The notes beneath the pieces were generated by a model. That model was not told the DNA's origin. It worked only from the letters and a program-made list of their open reading frames with translations, and did no database searches. Shown piece after piece: positions 1 through 8,610 of a stretch of 44,687 bases of DNA; the stretch's first letter is position 1, and every line of letters begins with the position of its first letter. The position numbers and the translations under genes are program-made. Origin of the DNA: Anaerolineaceae bacterium (GTDB lineage Bacteria; Chloroflexota; Anaerolineae; Aggregatilineales; Phototrophicaceae); the NCBI GenBank assembly GCA_016124855.1, contig WGMX01000001.1, positions 1 to 44,687 on the forward strand. Reading direction: 5' to 3'.

Positions 1-939
1 ATCAAATGCTGGATTTCGCGCGTGAAAGTGCGATGGAGTCAGTGGATTACCGTATGGTGTTAGGACTTCCTCCTTGCTGCGTTCCTCAATCGGAATTTCC
101 GCACCGGTCGCCAGATTCAGGTCGATAGTTGAGGTTGGCGCGACAGTATAGAAGGGAATGTTATTTTCCTTCGCCAGCACTGCCACTTGGTATGTCCCGA
201 TTTTGTTGGCAAAATCGCCGTTAGCGGCTACACGATCAGCCCCCACGAGACAAATCTTGATCTCCCCCTTTTGCATGTAATATCCGGCTGCGGTATCCGG
301 CAAAATGTCATAACTAACACCGAGTTGTTCCATCTCCCACGCGCTTAGCCGCGCACCTTGTAAGCGTGGACGGGTTTCATCGAGCAGCACGTGGATTTTC
401 TTGCCTTGCTCGAAAGCGGCCCGTACGACACCAAGAGCTGTCCCGTAATCGACCGTTGCCAAAGCGCCAGTATTACAGTGATGCAAAATAGTGTCGCCAT
501 CTTTTATCAGAGCAGCACCGTTCGCGCCCATCTTTCTGTTGATTGCCACATCTTCATCAGCAACGCGCTGAGCCTCGTTGAGCATTGCCGCGCGTAGATC
601 ATCCGCTTGTTGATAATTTCCTTTACGAGCCAGTCCCATCAAACGGTCAACACCCCACGCTAAGTTCACCGCCGTCGGACGAGCCGCTTTAAGATGGACT
701 GCCGCCTTTCCTAGATCATCTAGTAATGCATCTACGGTGTTAGCCTTACTTTGTTTGGCTGCTAATGCCATCCCAAAGGCCGCCGATGCCCCGATTGCAG
801 GCGCACCTCGAACCGTCATGTCGGTAATTGCTGCCGCTACTGCTTGGTAATCAAGTAATTCAACCATCTCTAATTTCCACGGAAGTGCTTTCTGGTCAAT
901 CATGCGTACCATGCCGTCATGCCATTCAACTGTTCGCAT
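1..939 (-). CDS. mtnA: S-methyl-5-thioribose-1-phosphate isomerase, C-terminus cut by window edge
   Basis: Methionine-salvage enzyme that converts methylthioribose-1-phosphate to methylthioribulose-1-phosphate in the cytoplasm. The reading frame is open to the left edge, so about 313 residues are visible and a short C-terminal piece is missing. The signature HCNTGALAT carries the likely catalytic Cys155, and GADRVAANGD carries the likely catalytic Asp235; both sit five residues before the family's usual Cys160/Asp240. The ATG at 939 has AGGA about seven bases upstream. It follows the nicotinamidase-like gene by 35 bp on the same strand, so the two may be co-transcribed. Identification is firm; the co-transcription is inference. 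Confidence 0.95.
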   Translation of the reverse strand, partial: MRTVEWHDGMVRMIDQKALPWKLEMVELLDYQAVAAAITDMTVRGAPAIGASAAFGMALAAKQSKANTVDALLDDLGKAAVHLKAARPTAVNLAWGVDRLMGLARKGNYQQADDLRAAMLNEAQRVADEDVAINRKMGANGAALIKDGDTILHHCNTGALATVDYGTALGVVRAAFEQGKKIHVLLDETRPRLQGARLSAWEMEQLGVSYDILPDTAAGYYMQKGEIKICLVGADRVAANGDFANKIGTYQVAVLAKENNIPFYTVAPTSTIDLNLATGAEIPIEERSKEEVLTPYGNPLTPSHFHARNPAFD

Positions 940-974
940 AAACTTATCCTGTAGGGGTAATGACAACCTTCAAA

Positions 975-1697
975 CTAGGTAGTGATTTCGCTCACGACTT
1001 CAATGCCATTTTGCATCATGTTATACAGGAACACGAGGTGTAAAAAGTTTGCGTCATGCGGCACAATACCCAACTCATTTGCGAGTTGAACTGGTAAATC
1101 ATAGGTGTCCACCGTGTTAACAGGCAGCACCACTCGCACATCTTTTAACTGATTTTGGTTCGCCCATGTTCGCATGTGCATCGCCAATTGATGCGTGCAT
1201 AAGTCGGTGCAGTCGCCTACTGTAATCCATGTTTTGACCTCGGGCCGTGCCGCAACCCATTTGTCAAATCCCGGTGCTAAACTACTGTTAATTGAATTCT
1301 TCGGAAGCACATCAATTTTGTCAAAGAATGGAAGCGTTTTGAACGTGTCTACCGTTTCCGACTCCACAGTCCCTCGAATGCAGTGTGGAGCATATTGGGC
1401 AAACTCAACAGCATCCTCGACATGCGTATCTTGTGTCAACAGGATGTCACGTATACCAAAATTCCATGCCGCTTTGAACAATTCGGCAATCGGCTCCACA
1501 ATCGTGTTCACACGCGGCGATGCCAGCGGCCCCACATTACAAAAACCATTTATCACATCGACTGAAATGATTCCAATCGAACGGGGATCACTATTGGCGG
1601 CTAGGCTGGCTAGATTTATAGGTTTCAGGTTAGCCTGCCAGTTTAATATCCACTCAATAAATGGCTTACTGGTTTCGATAAAGGTGTCAACTTGCAT
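975..1697 (-). CDS. Isochorismatase-family cysteine hydrolase, nicotinamidase-like
   Basis: Cytoplasmic hydrolase of about 240 residues with the isochorismatase/nicotinamidase fold. The probable catalytic triad is visible: Asp in SVDVING (about residue 47), Lys in LPKNS (about 133) and Cys in TDLCTH (about 167). TQDTH and APHCIRGT resemble the metal-binding Asp/His/His segments of nicotinamidases, so amide hydrolysis of nicotinamide or a related compound is the best guess; the substrate is not proven. I chose the ATG at 1697 because GGGAG lies eight bases upstream; an upstream TTG at 1712 would place that Shine-Dalgarno inside the gene. It lies directly upstream of mtnA. Confidence 0.8.
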   Translation of the reverse strand: MQVDTFIETSKPFIEWILNWQANLKPINLASLAANSDPRSIGIISVDVINGFCNVGPLASPRVNTIVEPIAELFKAAWNFGIRDILLTQDTHVEDAVEFAQYAPHCIRGTVESETVDTFKTLPFFDKIDVLPKNSINSSLAPGFDKWVAARPEVKTWITVGDCTDLCTHQLAMHMRTWANQNQLKDVRVVLPVNTVDTYDLPVQLANELGIVPHDANFLHLVFLYNMMQNGIEVVSEITT

Positions 1698-1754
1698 AGG
1701 AAAATCTCCCAATATGATGTTGCTCTATTTTAGATCGTCGTCCGCCACAAACAA

Positions 1755-1780
1755 AAAGCCCGCGAATGTTAGCGGGCTTT
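1755..1780 (-). terminator. Intrinsic terminator after the DsbA-like gene
   Basis: Nine-base perfect stem AAAGCCCGC / GCGGGCTTT with an eight-base loop. On the minus strand it is followed by TTTTTGTTT, so it ends transcription from the DsbA-like gene before the hydrolase gene. Confidence 0.8.
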
Positions 1781-1803
1781 AAGCGCTGTAAACACGTAAT
1801 TTG

Positions 1804-2532
1804 TTACTGGTATTGAGCCATATAACGGCTCAACACATCATATGATGGACCACCGGAGTCATAGGATTGTCCATCCAAAATGAGCGAACCGGCTTTGCCA
1901 CTCGCATCGCGCACGCGAATTGCAGGTGTACCATGCACGTTGAGCTGATTTGCCAGCGCCATATCGGTATCAACCTGCGTCTGTGTTTGGGAGCAGGTTA
2001 ACGCATCGTTGTAATTTACGCCCAGTTCGCTAGAGAGGTTACGAAGGGTGTTGCCGTCATAACTGCCCGCCATTGCGAGGCTATACAGGAGATCATGCGC
2101 TTTCCAGAAGGTTCCGGGTTTCTGCTCTTCCATGCAAACCAACATATTGCCAAGATATTTGGTTAATTCACCACCCGCCGTGGGCAGGATACGATATTCA
2201 AATTTGGCTTTACCGGTCTTCACGTAGGCTTCGGTAAATTTATTCATCGTCGGCAGATATTCTTGGCAGTGTGCACAGGCATAGTCAGCAAACTCAATAA
2301 TCGTCACCGGCGCATTAGGGTCACCAATGACAAAGCCACCATCCGCCAATCGGCTTTGGGGCAAATCGGCATATTGGCCAACAGCCGTCGAATTACTACT
2401 GTTCAACGAAATAACGATAAATATAACGGCTGCGACAATCGCTAATCCAACGATGCCACCAATAATCATACGGTTACGGTTTGGATTAGGTGCAGCAGCT
2501 TTTGTCTGTCGCGGAATACTTTTTTCCATCAT
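1804..2532 (-). CDS. Membrane-anchored DsbA/BdbD-like thiol-disulfide oxidoreductase
   Basis: Extracytoplasmic thioredoxin-fold protein of about 242 residues. A basic N-terminus is followed by one membrane segment (about residues 22-43), then the thioredoxin domain with the active-site motif CAHC (about residues 86-89) and the cis-proline loop GTPA near residue 201. Two further cysteines in the helical insert (LVCMEEQ, LTCSQTQ) are typical of DsbA_4/BdbD-like proteins. It probably forms or reshuffles disulfides in exported proteins. Start: ATG at 2532 or the adjacent ATG at 2529, both after AAGG; the 2529 spacing is slightly better. A terminator follows. No DsbB/VKOR partner is seen nearby. 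Confidence 0.85.
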   Translation of the reverse strand: MMEKSIPRQTKAAAPNPNRNRMIIGGIVGLAIVAAVIFIVISLNSSNSTAVGQYADLPQSRLADGGFVIGDPNAPVTIIEFADYACAHCQEYLPTMNKFTEAYVKTGKAKFEYRILPTAGGELTKYLGNMLVCMEEQKPGTFWKAHDLLYSLAMAGSYDGNTLRNLSSELGVNYNDALTCSQTQTQVDTDMALANQLNVHGTPAIRVRDASGKAGSLILDGQSYDSGGPSYDVLSRYMAQYQ

Positions 2533-2608
2533 CAACCTTGCTACTTTTGCAATGTAAATGTTGCACGTTTTTAACCAATATTATGGCTCTGCACAAGTCC
2601 AAATTAGA

Positions 2609-3226
2609 TTAACGTTCACGAAGACGATTGGTAAACGGAATGAGGGCGGGAGTACGCCGCTGGTAATCGCGGTATGCTTCGCCGTAAACAGCCACCAGTT
2701 TACGCTCTTCCAATATGGAACCTGCTATGAAATAAATTGTTGCACCAATGTTGAAAGCGAGTAGTGATTCGCTCATTGTACTCATGGGCCATATCACCAT
2801 CAACGAAAAGAAATACAACGGATGTCGTACCAGACGATATAACCCGCCAAATTGAAGGGGTTCAATCGGCAGTGGCAGTGGCTGTCCTTTAAAATAAGCG
2901 GAGACCTGTGTCCAACCAACAAATTGTCCGAGTTGAATTTGCAAGAGGGATACAATCACACCAATCAGGCCGACAGCTTGAATCAATAAAAGGCCGTATC
3001 GAGCCAATCCGGTCACTTCCCAAATGGAATGTCCCGGTCGAAAAACCACCAGCCCTAAAATTGGAGTGAGTGTTACAATAGCCACTACATTGTAGCTAAC
3101 GCGGTATAGACCGTAATATAGTTGATTGCCGACCAATTGCCGGAGTGATTGTTTCAAGTGTGTGCTTGCTAACCAACTATGGACTAAACCATAGCCCAAT
3201 AGGGTTAGCACAACGATGATAAACAT
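2609..3226 (-). CDS. Integral membrane methyltransferase-like protein (NnrU / ICMT-PEMT superfamily)
   Basis: A 205-residue protein with about five hydrophobic membrane segments. The C-terminal half has the superfamily signature: GLYRLVRHPLYF (about residues 128-139), then EERKLVAVYGEAYRDYQRRTP, ending in LIPF. This arrangement is characteristic of isoprenylcysteine carboxyl-methyltransferase, phospholipid methyltransferase and NnrU-like proteins. The substrate (isoprenoid, phospholipid or other) cannot be told. ATG at 3226 is preceded by an AGG-containing ribosome site. It is divergent from the pyrimidine phosphorylase gene with only 32 bp between start codons, so the two promoters must overlap or lie inside coding sequence. 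Confidence 0.75.
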   Translation of the reverse strand: MFIIVVLTLLGYGLVHSWLASTHLKQSLRQLVGNQLYYGLYRVSYNVVAIVTLTPILGLVVFRPGHSIWEVTGLARYGLLLIQAVGLIGVIVSLLQIQLGQFVGWTQVSAYFKGQPLPLPIEPLQFGGLYRLVRHPLYFFSLMVIWPMSTMSESLLAFNIGATIYFIAGSILEERKLVAVYGEAYRDYQRRTPALIPFTNRLRER

Positions 3227-3258
3227 GGATGCCTATCCTTTGTGCAGGAGAAATAATA

Positions 3259-4578
3259 ATGCGCGCCATTGATATTATTGCTAAAAAACGGGATGGTAAT
3301 GAACTTTCCAAAGATGAAATTCATTGGTTTATCGACTCCTATACGCGCGGCGATTTGCCCGATTATCAAGCCTCCGCCCTGTTGATGGCCATATTCCTAA
3401 AAGGCATGTCGCGCGAAGAAACCGTTAATCTCACATTGGCAATGGCCTATTCCGGGGACGTGCTTGACCTGTCTGATCTTATCCCATATGCCGTCGACAA
3501 GCATTCATCTGGCGGCGTAGGGGATAAAACCTCGTTGGTAGTAATGCCGCTAGTCGCGTCCTGCGGGGTACCAGTCGCTAAAATGAGTGGACGCGGACTT
3601 GGTTTCTCTGGCGGCACGCTCGATAAGCTTGAGTCGATAAAAGGCTACAATGTCAATCTCACCAACGATGATTTTCGGCGGCTCGTGCGCGAAAATGGCA
3701 TCGTGCTTTCAGGACAATCACACGATCTAGCACCGGCTGATGGCAAACTTTATGCCCTTCGGGATGTTACGGCCACCGTTCCGTGTCTTCCTCTCATTGC
3801 CAGCAGCATCATGAGTAAAAAAATCGCTGCCGGAGCGAATGGCATTGTGTTGGATGTCAAAGTCGGACGGGGCGCATTTATGACCAACCTCGACGATGCG
3901 CGTGAACTCGCCCAAATCATGGTGGACATTGGCGTTGATGCAGGGCGTGACATGATTGCGGTATTATCCGATATGAATCAACCATTAGGTGATGCCGTTG
4001 GCAATGCCCTAGAATTGAAAGAGGCCATCGCGTGTTTGCATGGCGAAGGGCCGGACGATCTTCGTGAGCATTGTTTGGAACTTGCGGGTTACATGCTGCG
4101 TCTTGCCGGTCAAGGTCAAAAATGGACAGATGAAAAAGAAGTTCGTGCCATATTGACCGGTCAACTCGGCAATGGTCAAGCCTTTGCGAAACTGCGACAG
4201 CTCGTGATCGGGCAGGGCGGTGATGTGAGTATGGTGAATGACCCCTCACTACTCCCTAAAGCCCCAATTGTTGAGCAGTTGACTGCTTCTCGCAGTGGAT
4301 ATATTGCTCAGATTCCGGCTGACGAAATCGCAATGGCTTCATTTGACCTCGGGGCAGGTCGCGAGAAGAAAGGCGATCCCATTGATTTTGCGGTTGGTTT
4401 AGAAGTCCATGTAAAAGTTGGTGAGAAAGTAGAAAACGGTTCGCCGCTGGTCACTATTCATGCCCAAAAGCAGTCCCAACTTGCGCCCTGTTTAGCGCAT
4501 CTTGAGCGGGTCATTACGTTTAGTGACTCACCAGTTGAACCACTCCCTTTATTTTACGGGAGGATCTTCGGGCGTTAA
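3259..4578 (+). CDS. pdp: Pyrimidine-nucleoside phosphorylase
   Basis: Cytoplasmic nucleoside-salvage enzyme that splits thymidine/uridine with phosphate into base and (deoxy)ribose-1-phosphate; 439 residues, normal for the family. DKHSSGGVGDKTS (about 80-92) forms the phosphate/substrate site, and SGRGLGFSGGTLDKLE (about 110-125) matches the thymidine/pyrimidine phosphorylase signature except for FS where HT is common. The C-terminus has the PYNP domain (LEVHVKVGEKVENGSPLVTI). ATG at 3259 is chosen because AGGAG lies eight bases upstream; an upstream in-frame ATG at 3229 has no such site. The last 30 bp overlap the end of the convergent lipoprotein gene. Thymidine- versus broad-specificity (deoA versus pdp) cannot be resolved. 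Confidence 0.93.
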   Translation: MRAIDIIAKKRDGNELSKDEIHWFIDSYTRGDLPDYQASALLMAIFLKGMSREETVNLTLAMAYSGDVLDLSDLIPYAVDKHSSGGVGDKTSLVVMPLVASCGVPVAKMSGRGLGFSGGTLDKLESIKGYNVNLTNDDFRRLVRENGIVLSGQSHDLAPADGKLYALRDVTATVPCLPLIASSIMSKKIAAGANGIVLDVKVGRGAFMTNLDDARELAQIMVDIGVDAGRDMIAVLSDMNQPLGDAVGNALELKEAIACLHGEGPDDLREHCLELAGYMLRLAGQGQKWTDEKEVRAILTGQLGNGQAFAKLRQLVIGQGGDVSMVNDPSLLPKAPIVEQLTASRSGYIAQIPADEIAMASFDLGAGREKKGDPIDFAVGLEVHVKVGEKVENGSPLVTIHAQKQSQLAPCLAHLERVITFSDSPVEPLPLFYGRIFGR

Positions 4579-5391
4579 TTTGCCCTCAGAGTTGTATCGA
4601 TAATAGTTGATGGGTGCTTCGACCCAGTATCCATCAACAAAATGAATACTGCCATTGATCCCGTTATAAGTCTCTAGGGCAATCTGTTGATTTGGGGTAT
4701 TACTTTTTAGTGCATTTATCGCGATTGTTGTTGCATCGTAACTGAGTGTTGCCAACAATCCCGGATCTGGCACATATTGTCCAGTGCTCAAATATCGCTG
4801 CCGGAAATCGGCATCCGGCAAACTGGCGCTGCTGGCAATCGTGATTTTTTCGGTATTTTTGCTCAGAAGCGGAAACTGCATCAGTGCGAACACCTCACCA
4901 CCGACAACGGGCGATTGTAGTTCTGCTGCCTCATTCACGTTCAGTGTATGGTCAAATGGTGTTAGTACACTTGCGAGTTGGTTGCTTGCCAACATATAAA
5001 TATTCTTGCTGGTGGGTTTGGCTTGCCATTGCCCGACGATAATCACGGGCAGTTCTCCAAACGCTTTTTGAGCTTCAGGTTGTGCAGCATGACTCCCTAA
5101 AATGATTGCTACCTTCACCAACGGATCAGCACTAAGTGCTTTTGCTCGTTCTGCTGCGCTTGCACTGCTTCCGCCATCATCAATGGCTAATAGCTCAATT
5201 GAATCGTCACCATGTTCTTTAATAGCCAAGCGCGCTGAGTAATAGGCATCATATCCAATTTCGCTGTATCGTCCTTCGAATGGAGCGAGCAGCGCAATCC
5301 GTTGAATGGAATTAGCATTTCCGGCGCTGCATCCAACCGTCATGATTGTGAGCAAAAACAAACATAGAAGTGTATAGGTACGCCCAATCAT
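4549..5391 (-). CDS. Lipoprotein with type I periplasmic-binding fold
   Basis: A 280-residue exported lipoprotein: hydrophobic signal segment (about residues 5-19) and lipobox TVGC with Cys at about 21. The mature part begins IQRIALLAPFEGRYSEIGYDAYYSAR, the opening of LivJ/Peripla_BP_6 proteins. It is shorter than usual amino-acid binding proteins (350-400 residues), and no ABC permease or ATPase genes lie nearby. It is last in the alaS-ruvX-mltG cluster, 41 bp after mltG. One reading is a cell-wall accessory lipoprotein (the same fold occurs in LpoA, an activator of a penicillin-binding protein); that role is inference. Its final 30 bp overlap the end of the convergent phosphorylase gene. 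Confidence 0.7.
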   Translation of the reverse strand: MIGRTYTLLCLFLLTIMTVGCSAGNANSIQRIALLAPFEGRYSEIGYDAYYSARLAIKEHGDDSIELLAIDDGGSSASAAERAKALSADPLVKVAIILGSHAAQPEAQKAFGELPVIIVGQWQAKPTSKNIYMLASNQLASVLTPFDHTLNVNEAAELQSPVVGGEVFALMQFPLLSKNTEKITIASSASLPDADFRQRYLSTGQYVPDPGLLATLSYDATTIAINALKSNTPNQQIALETYNGINGSIHFVDGYWVEAPINYYRYNSEGKLTPEDPPVK

Positions 5392-5404
5392 ATTGAGGTT
5401 TCCA

Positions 5405-5432
5405 ACTTGTATCTTGAAACTACAACTTACAA
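5405..5432. repeat. Degenerate heptamer array between mltG and the lipoprotein gene
   Basis: Four consecutive 7-mers, ACTTGTA, TCTTGAA, ACTACAA and CTTACAA, fill the gap right up to the mltG stop codon. The same 7-base periodicity is seen at 14606-14640 and 27851-27878. Confidence 0.5.
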
Positions 5433-6542
5433 CTACGATGGACAGTTGGCAATATGTTCCTCAAATGTTCGCGCGAAACTGTGATACCCATCGCTGCGAC
5501 AGTCTGCGCGGAAAAATAGGAAGTCCGATGCTGTCGGATAAACAACGGCTTGAATAGCCGCAATTCCCGGATTATTGATCGGTCCCGGAGGTAATCCGTT
5601 ATTCAAATAGGTGTTATAAGATGATTTGACATTGGAATAGTCGTCTGCTGTGATTTGAGGCCACCACGTACCGCCCTTATAGCCAATAGCGTATTGGACG
5701 GTTGGATCAGCCTCCAGTCTCATATTGATATTGAGGCGATTACGATACACCCCCGCGATTATCGCTTGTTCATCCACGTGAACCGCCTCGCGTTGGACAA
5801 TCGAGGCCAGTGTTACCACTTGGAATAACGATAATCCTTGTTTATTCGCATCACTGATAACCTGATCACTAATCTTTGACAAAAAGTTATTCACCAGAAT
5901 ATCGCGCAGCATGGTAGCTGTCACGTCTGCGGGAAGTTGATAAGTGTCGGGATAAAGGAAGCCTTCGAGCGAAGCTCCCGGCGGTAACCCAACCTTATTC
6001 GCGAATGCAGCATCTCTAGGCGAGCCAGCACGCACTTGTACCATAAATTCCGCGCCGCTGAAGCCGAAATAGGCTTGAGCGCCATCAATCTTAGCGGCAA
6101 TTTCTTCGATTCGCTCACCCTCTATAATCCGAAAGGGAATGAAGCTGTTACGTGAATCCGTCAGCGCGACCGCAATTTGAGTCAGTGTTTGGGAGCGCTT
6201 CAAAAAATAAGTGCCGGCTTGGAATTTAGTGTCGAGTTCGCTTAACTGTGCGTAATCAACAAACAATTGCGCATCCGTAATAAGAGCACTGTCGACCAAA
6301 TTTTGACCAATGGCGCGTGGGGTATCGCCTCTATTGATAGTGAACCGAACTGGCGATGTATCACTGCTAATCGCACGGTTTAAGTCATCTTGTCTGCCCG
6401 CCAGCGAAATTTGAATCAGCGACCGTTGAATAAACCGTACCGGCTGACCGTTTGATACGTAAAGTAATGTTCCAGCACACGCAACCGCTGCGATTAACAC
6501 CAACGCCAACAATATAATGATAACTTTAATCGCACGGTTCAA
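5433..6542 (-). CDS. mltG: Endolytic murein transglycosylase MltG
   Basis: Membrane-anchored lytic transglycosylase that cuts nascent peptidoglycan strands. 369 residues: one N-terminal membrane helix (about 5-28), a LysM-like segment (about 65-130), then the YceG domain with EGFLYPDTY, the catalytic region ASIVQREA (the Glu is the presumed catalytic residue), YRNRL, SSYNTY and the closing GLPPGPINNPG. Its length is normal. The start appears to be TTG at 6542, supported by GAGGGA about nine bases upstream; no in-frame ATG precedes the membrane helix. It follows ruvX, as in the conserved alaS-ruvX-mltG order of many Gram-positive bacteria. Confidence 0.93.
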   Translation of the reverse strand: MNRAIKVIIILLALVLIAAVACAGTLLYVSNGQPVRFIQRSLIQISLAGRQDDLNRAISSDTSPVRFTINRGDTPRAIGQNLVDSALITDAQLFVDYAQLSELDTKFQAGTYFLKRSQTLTQIAVALTDSRNSFIPFRIIEGERIEEIAAKIDGAQAYFGFSGAEFMVQVRAGSPRDAAFANKVGLPPGASLEGFLYPDTYQLPADVTATMLRDILVNNFLSKISDQVISDANKQGLSLFQVVTLASIVQREAVHVDEQAIIAGVYRNRLNINMRLEADPTVQYAIGYKGGTWWPQITADDYSNVKSSYNTYLNNGLPPGPINNPGIAAIQAVVYPTASDFLFFRADCRSDGYHSFARTFEEHIANCPS

Positions 6543-6613
6543 GCTTCACGTCCCTCTGTCTTCTTAAAAATGCTCAGTATTTCTCTGCGTCTCTGTGGTT
6601 CAATTCTGCCTTC

Positions 6614-7042
6614 TTACTCTGCCAACCCATCTCTCGCCGCGTCCAGATAGCTTTGTAAGATTACTCGCGCTGCCAAATCATCAATCGGTTCGCGGACTTT
6701 ACGCCCTTTTTGTATCGAAAGTTCACGCGCATCAAGACTCGACAGTTGCTCATCCCATGTGACAATCGGTAGAGCTGTTGTTTGAGTAAAACGCTCAATC
6801 CACTTCCTTACCGTATCGCCTTGTGTGTATTCGCCCGGTTGCGCTTCGCTGTTCACAGGCATACCCACCACTATACCCACAACGCGCTGCTCATTAGCAA
6901 TATGATTGATGCGGGCAAAATCTTCAATATTGGTGGTTCGATGGACGATAGTTAATTCCCTCGCGGAAATACCCAGCGCATCACTAACCGCCAGCCCAAT
7001 TCGCTTCAACCCGTGGTCGATACACAGCAGCTTACCTTTCAT
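6614..7042 (-). CDS. ruvX: Putative pre-16S rRNA nuclease / Holliday junction resolvase-like YqgF
   Basis: RNase-H-fold nuclease of 142 residues implicated in maturing the 5' end of 16S rRNA. It starts with LLCIDHGLKRIGLAVSD (catalytic Asp in DHG), has IVVGMPVN in the middle, and TWDEQLSS plus DDLAARVILQSYLD near the end, which supply the other acidic residues. ATG at 7042 overlaps the TGA of the upstream gene by four bases (ATGA), indicating translational coupling. A longer frame beginning at 7120 lies inside the upstream gene and is rejected. Confidence 0.93.
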   Translation of the reverse strand: MKGKLLCIDHGLKRIGLAVSDALGISARELTIVHRTTNIEDFARINHIANEQRVVGIVVGMPVNSEAQPGEYTQGDTVRKWIERFTQTTALPIVTWDEQLSSLDARELSIQKGRKVREPIDDLAARVILQSYLDAARDGLAE

Positions 7043-8610
7043 GGCGGTGTCGGCGCGTCTTGAACTTGTACATTGATGCGAAATGGCAGCAGCGGCATCC
7101 GGTCGAAGCCCTGCGGCCATACACTGATTTGAGGTGGAATGCCCTCTTGCAGTGGCAAATCAGTAAGCATATAGGCCGTCGCGTCATTGAATGATCGTCC
7201 GACAACTTGCTGTCGTACTTGTTCAGCATCTATTTGTGCGCTAACCACGCCCGTACCACTCATCTGGAACACAATTTGTCCCGTTGCACCATCAATATGT
7301 CCAGTCGATTGACATCCCAAATCATACGTTACGCTATCTGGCTTGATCGCTTCACCATCTTGAATTTGTTTCGTCAGTTGCGCCAATACTACTTGTTGAC
7401 CAAATGTTTCGTCAACCAGAACGGCATCCACAACTGCTTTCATGCTCAGCGACAAAGAATCAACGATATCGCCCGGTTTGGCACTATACGTTTTCCAATC
7501 GTCGCGTTCTTCACCGATTTTAATGGTGTCCAGAATAATGCACTGCTTGGGCGTCAGCCGTGACTGCATCTCCACATAAGCGCGGGTTTGCAACTGCTGT
7601 TTGACGATTGCTAGCACGTTCGCCATATCTTCTTCAGTGACGACATGTTGGGTGCGTGTAGTGCCGCCTGCCGTTGCTGCGACATTACGCACCGTTACGC
7701 TGTCAGCTATCGGTCCAATAACTGTGTTAATCATCCCACTGTCTACATTTCCCGCCGAACCAGCCGATGCTTGCAGCGCCTCAATCGGCACTTCGATTTG
7801 TAAACCTTCGCCGCCCGGTAATTTGGCCTCAATTGTCGTTCGGAACTGAATCGGTGTTCCAGCACTGGTTGTGACCACTGTTCCCGCTGGAATAGTTACC
7901 GGTTGCCCCGACTTATTGATGAATACCACCGAGCCTGCCGCAGTTGAATCTTCCAATGATTTCACACCGGTCGTTTCGACTGTGCCGTTATCGTCTATTT
8001 GGATGCTCATCGGACTGCTGGGAATAATATGGTTTTCGATGTCGATACCGAGCGATTGTGGCGAAACGGTGATGTCGGTTGTTGTGGAAACACGCCGCGC
8101 CGCCGGGGTGATAATCACCGTGGCGCTTGGCAGCATCACATAGCCGATGCCCAGAATGAACAGCACAAAAACCAGTGCGCCAACTGCCCGACGAATGCGT
8201 CGCCAACGTCTTTCGCGCGCTGTTTCCTCCGCATAAATCCGGCTGGCAACTTCTTTCAGATCGTCCGGTATGGGTTCTTCTTTCGGACGCTGGAAACGAT
8301 TAGTAAAAACCTTACCCCGTCCGCGTTTCCAACGACCGCGTTCTGCTGCACCAATCGTTTCGAAGGTGCTGATGTTTAATTCTCTCGCGTGCCGAATCAC
8401 TTCCGTATCGTGTGTCACCAAAGCCAACCTTATTGCCCGTCGCATGGCCTCGCGTTGGATCAGCACCAAATCCAGCTTGCGCGTCAGAATCGTGCCTTCC
8501 TCAGGCCAAATCATGAGTACCCGTTGACCACGTAGGAACGACAAACGATCACGGATAGATGCCACATCATCCGCGTTCTCAAGCTGAATGTAGTCGGCTT
8601 TGGTTGCCAT
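7039..8610 (-). CDS. Baseplate-J-like single-pass membrane protein
   Basis: A 523-residue protein. Residues 1-90 form a small cytoplasmic domain; a very basic stretch (about 90-142, ERRWRRIRR) leads into one membrane helix (about 143-160); the rest is a long extracytoplasmic beta-rich region with GSVVFINKSGQPVTIPAGTVVTT, the sort of segment that gives baseplate J/gp47 hits in Chloroflexota proteins. No phage genes surround it. It starts at the base after the alaS stop and overlaps ruvX by four bases, so it is a fixed member of this operon. A role at the envelope, perhaps with MltG, is suggested only by position. Confidence 0.6.
   Translation of the reverse strand: MATKADYIQLENADDVASIRDRLSFLRGQRVLMIWPEEGTILTRKLDLVLIQREAMRRAIRLALVTHDTEVIRHARELNISTFETIGAAERGRWKRGRGKVFTNRFQRPKEEPIPDDLKEVASRIYAEETARERRWRRIRRAVGALVFVLFILGIGYVMLPSATVIITPAARRVSTTTDITVSPQSLGIDIENHIIPSSPMSIQIDDNGTVETTGVKSLEDSTAAGSVVFINKSGQPVTIPAGTVVTTSAGTPIQFRTTIEAKLPGGEGLQIEVPIEALQASAGSAGNVDSGMINTVIGPIADSVTVRNVAATAGGTTRTQHVVTEEDMANVLAIVKQQLQTRAYVEMQSRLTPKQCIILDTIKIGEERDDWKTYSAKPGDIVDSLSLSMKAVVDAVLVDETFGQQVVLAQLTKQIQDGEAIKPDSVTYDLGCQSTGHIDGATGQIVFQMSGTGVVSAQIDAEQVRQQVVGRSFNDATAYMLTDLPLQEGIPPQISVWPQGFDRMPLLPFRINVQVQDAPTPP

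Noticed and set aside
1195..1782. 195-codon frame antisense to the nicotinamidase-like gene
   Set aside because: Complement of a clear enzyme and runs through the terminator at 1755-1780.
7039..8610. Prophage remnant from baseplate-J similarity
   Set aside because: No other phage gene is near, and the gene is coupled to alaS and ruvX by zero gap and overlap.
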